A stretch of 45,775 nt of DNA from JBAWAP01 sp049589355. GTDB lineage: Bacteria > Chloroflexota > Anaerolineae > VGOG01. Numbering within the stretch: position 1 is the first letter of the stretch; each line of letters starts with the position of its first letter. Position numbers and translations under genes: made by a program. Below, one piece after another: positions 45,757 through 45,775 of this stretch. The stretch spans positions 1-45,775 of the forward strand of contig JBAWAP010000256.1 in NCBI GenBank assembly GCA_049589355.1, in the 5' to 3' direction. A model generated the notes under the pieces. That model made no database searches. It was not told the DNA's origin and saw only the letters and a list, made by a program, of their open reading frames with translations.

Positions 45757-45775
45757 GTGATCGGCTTAACCAACT
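45757..45775 (+). CDS. start of a gene running off the right edge
   Basis: AAAGGAG (45742-45748) is followed at eight bases by GTG ATC GGC TTA ACC AAC (VIGLTN). Too short to identify; an ATG at 45750 in another frame is closer to the ribosome site and less likely. Confidence 0.4.

Overview
The window reads as a chromosomal piece of an anaerobic, acetogen-like bacterium, most likely a Chloroflexota member (Anaerolineae/Dehalococcoidia-like). This placement is inferred from a bacterial-type acetyl-CoA synthase, small DUF5679/DUF5678-like proteins and a heavy load of palindromic intergenic repeats; there is no rRNA or marker gene to prove it. Apart from one small gene (3639-3791), everything from base 1 to about 36,930 lies on the minus strand and everything from 37,512 on lies on the plus strand.

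The backbone is a nearly complete Wood-Ljungdahl gene set, transcribed right to left: fchA, folD, fhs, an HMA-like small protein, cooS, acsB, acsD, acsC, then (after a long interruption) the corrinoid activator RACo and the methyltransferase acsE, followed by a tungsten-type aldehyde:ferredoxin oxidoreductase, a ThiS/MoaD-like carrier and a class III aminotransferase. Formate is activated by Fhs, converted by FchA and FolD, methyl is moved by AcsE to the corrinoid protein AcsCD, and AcsB/CooS make acetyl-CoA; RACo re-reduces the cobalt. Not in the window: formate dehydrogenase, metF/metV and cooC. FolD carries Ile where the cyclohydrolase lysine should be, which fits the presence of a separate cyclohydrolase, FchA.

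The Wood-Ljungdahl genes are interrupted by toxin-antitoxin-like modules (relBE plus MNT/HEPN in one four-gene operon between cooS and acsB; DUF433/HicB-like between acsD and acsC; a VapB with a stub VapC near acsE) and by two larger blocks. Block one (18,853-22,708) holds an ArnT-like glycosyltransferase, a PAP2 phosphatase and a membrane-anchored hydrolase. Block two (11,932-18,611) is a compact type VII-secretion-like locus: two small WxD-motif (WXG100-like) proteins, a coiled-coil protein ending in an HEGTH metallopeptidase, a PsbP/LpqN-like protein, an RHH/HNH pair and a membrane-anchored FtsK/EssC-type ATPase. Its last gene ends 4 bases before RACo.

The left end (1-3,276) has a three-gene XRE/unknown/HExxH-metallopeptidase cassette behind a perfect sigma-70 promoter with an overlapping palindrome, and an orphan GAF-PAS histidine kinase. 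The right end (37,512-45,775) has ECF transporter S and T subunits, a ferritin-VIT (MbfA-like) iron protein, a TrmB-like regulator with an ABC-2 exporter, an isoprenylcysteine-methyltransferase-like gene bounded by integron-cassette-like ends, and a tandem array of LCMT-type methyltransferases that decays into two N-terminal stubs.

Intergenic spacers are filled with palindromic elements, many of them built from 7-bp units whose sequence differs from site to site. Some have entered coding sequences in frame (AcsC, RACo, EssC, glycosyltransferase) or rewritten gene ends (HEPN protein).
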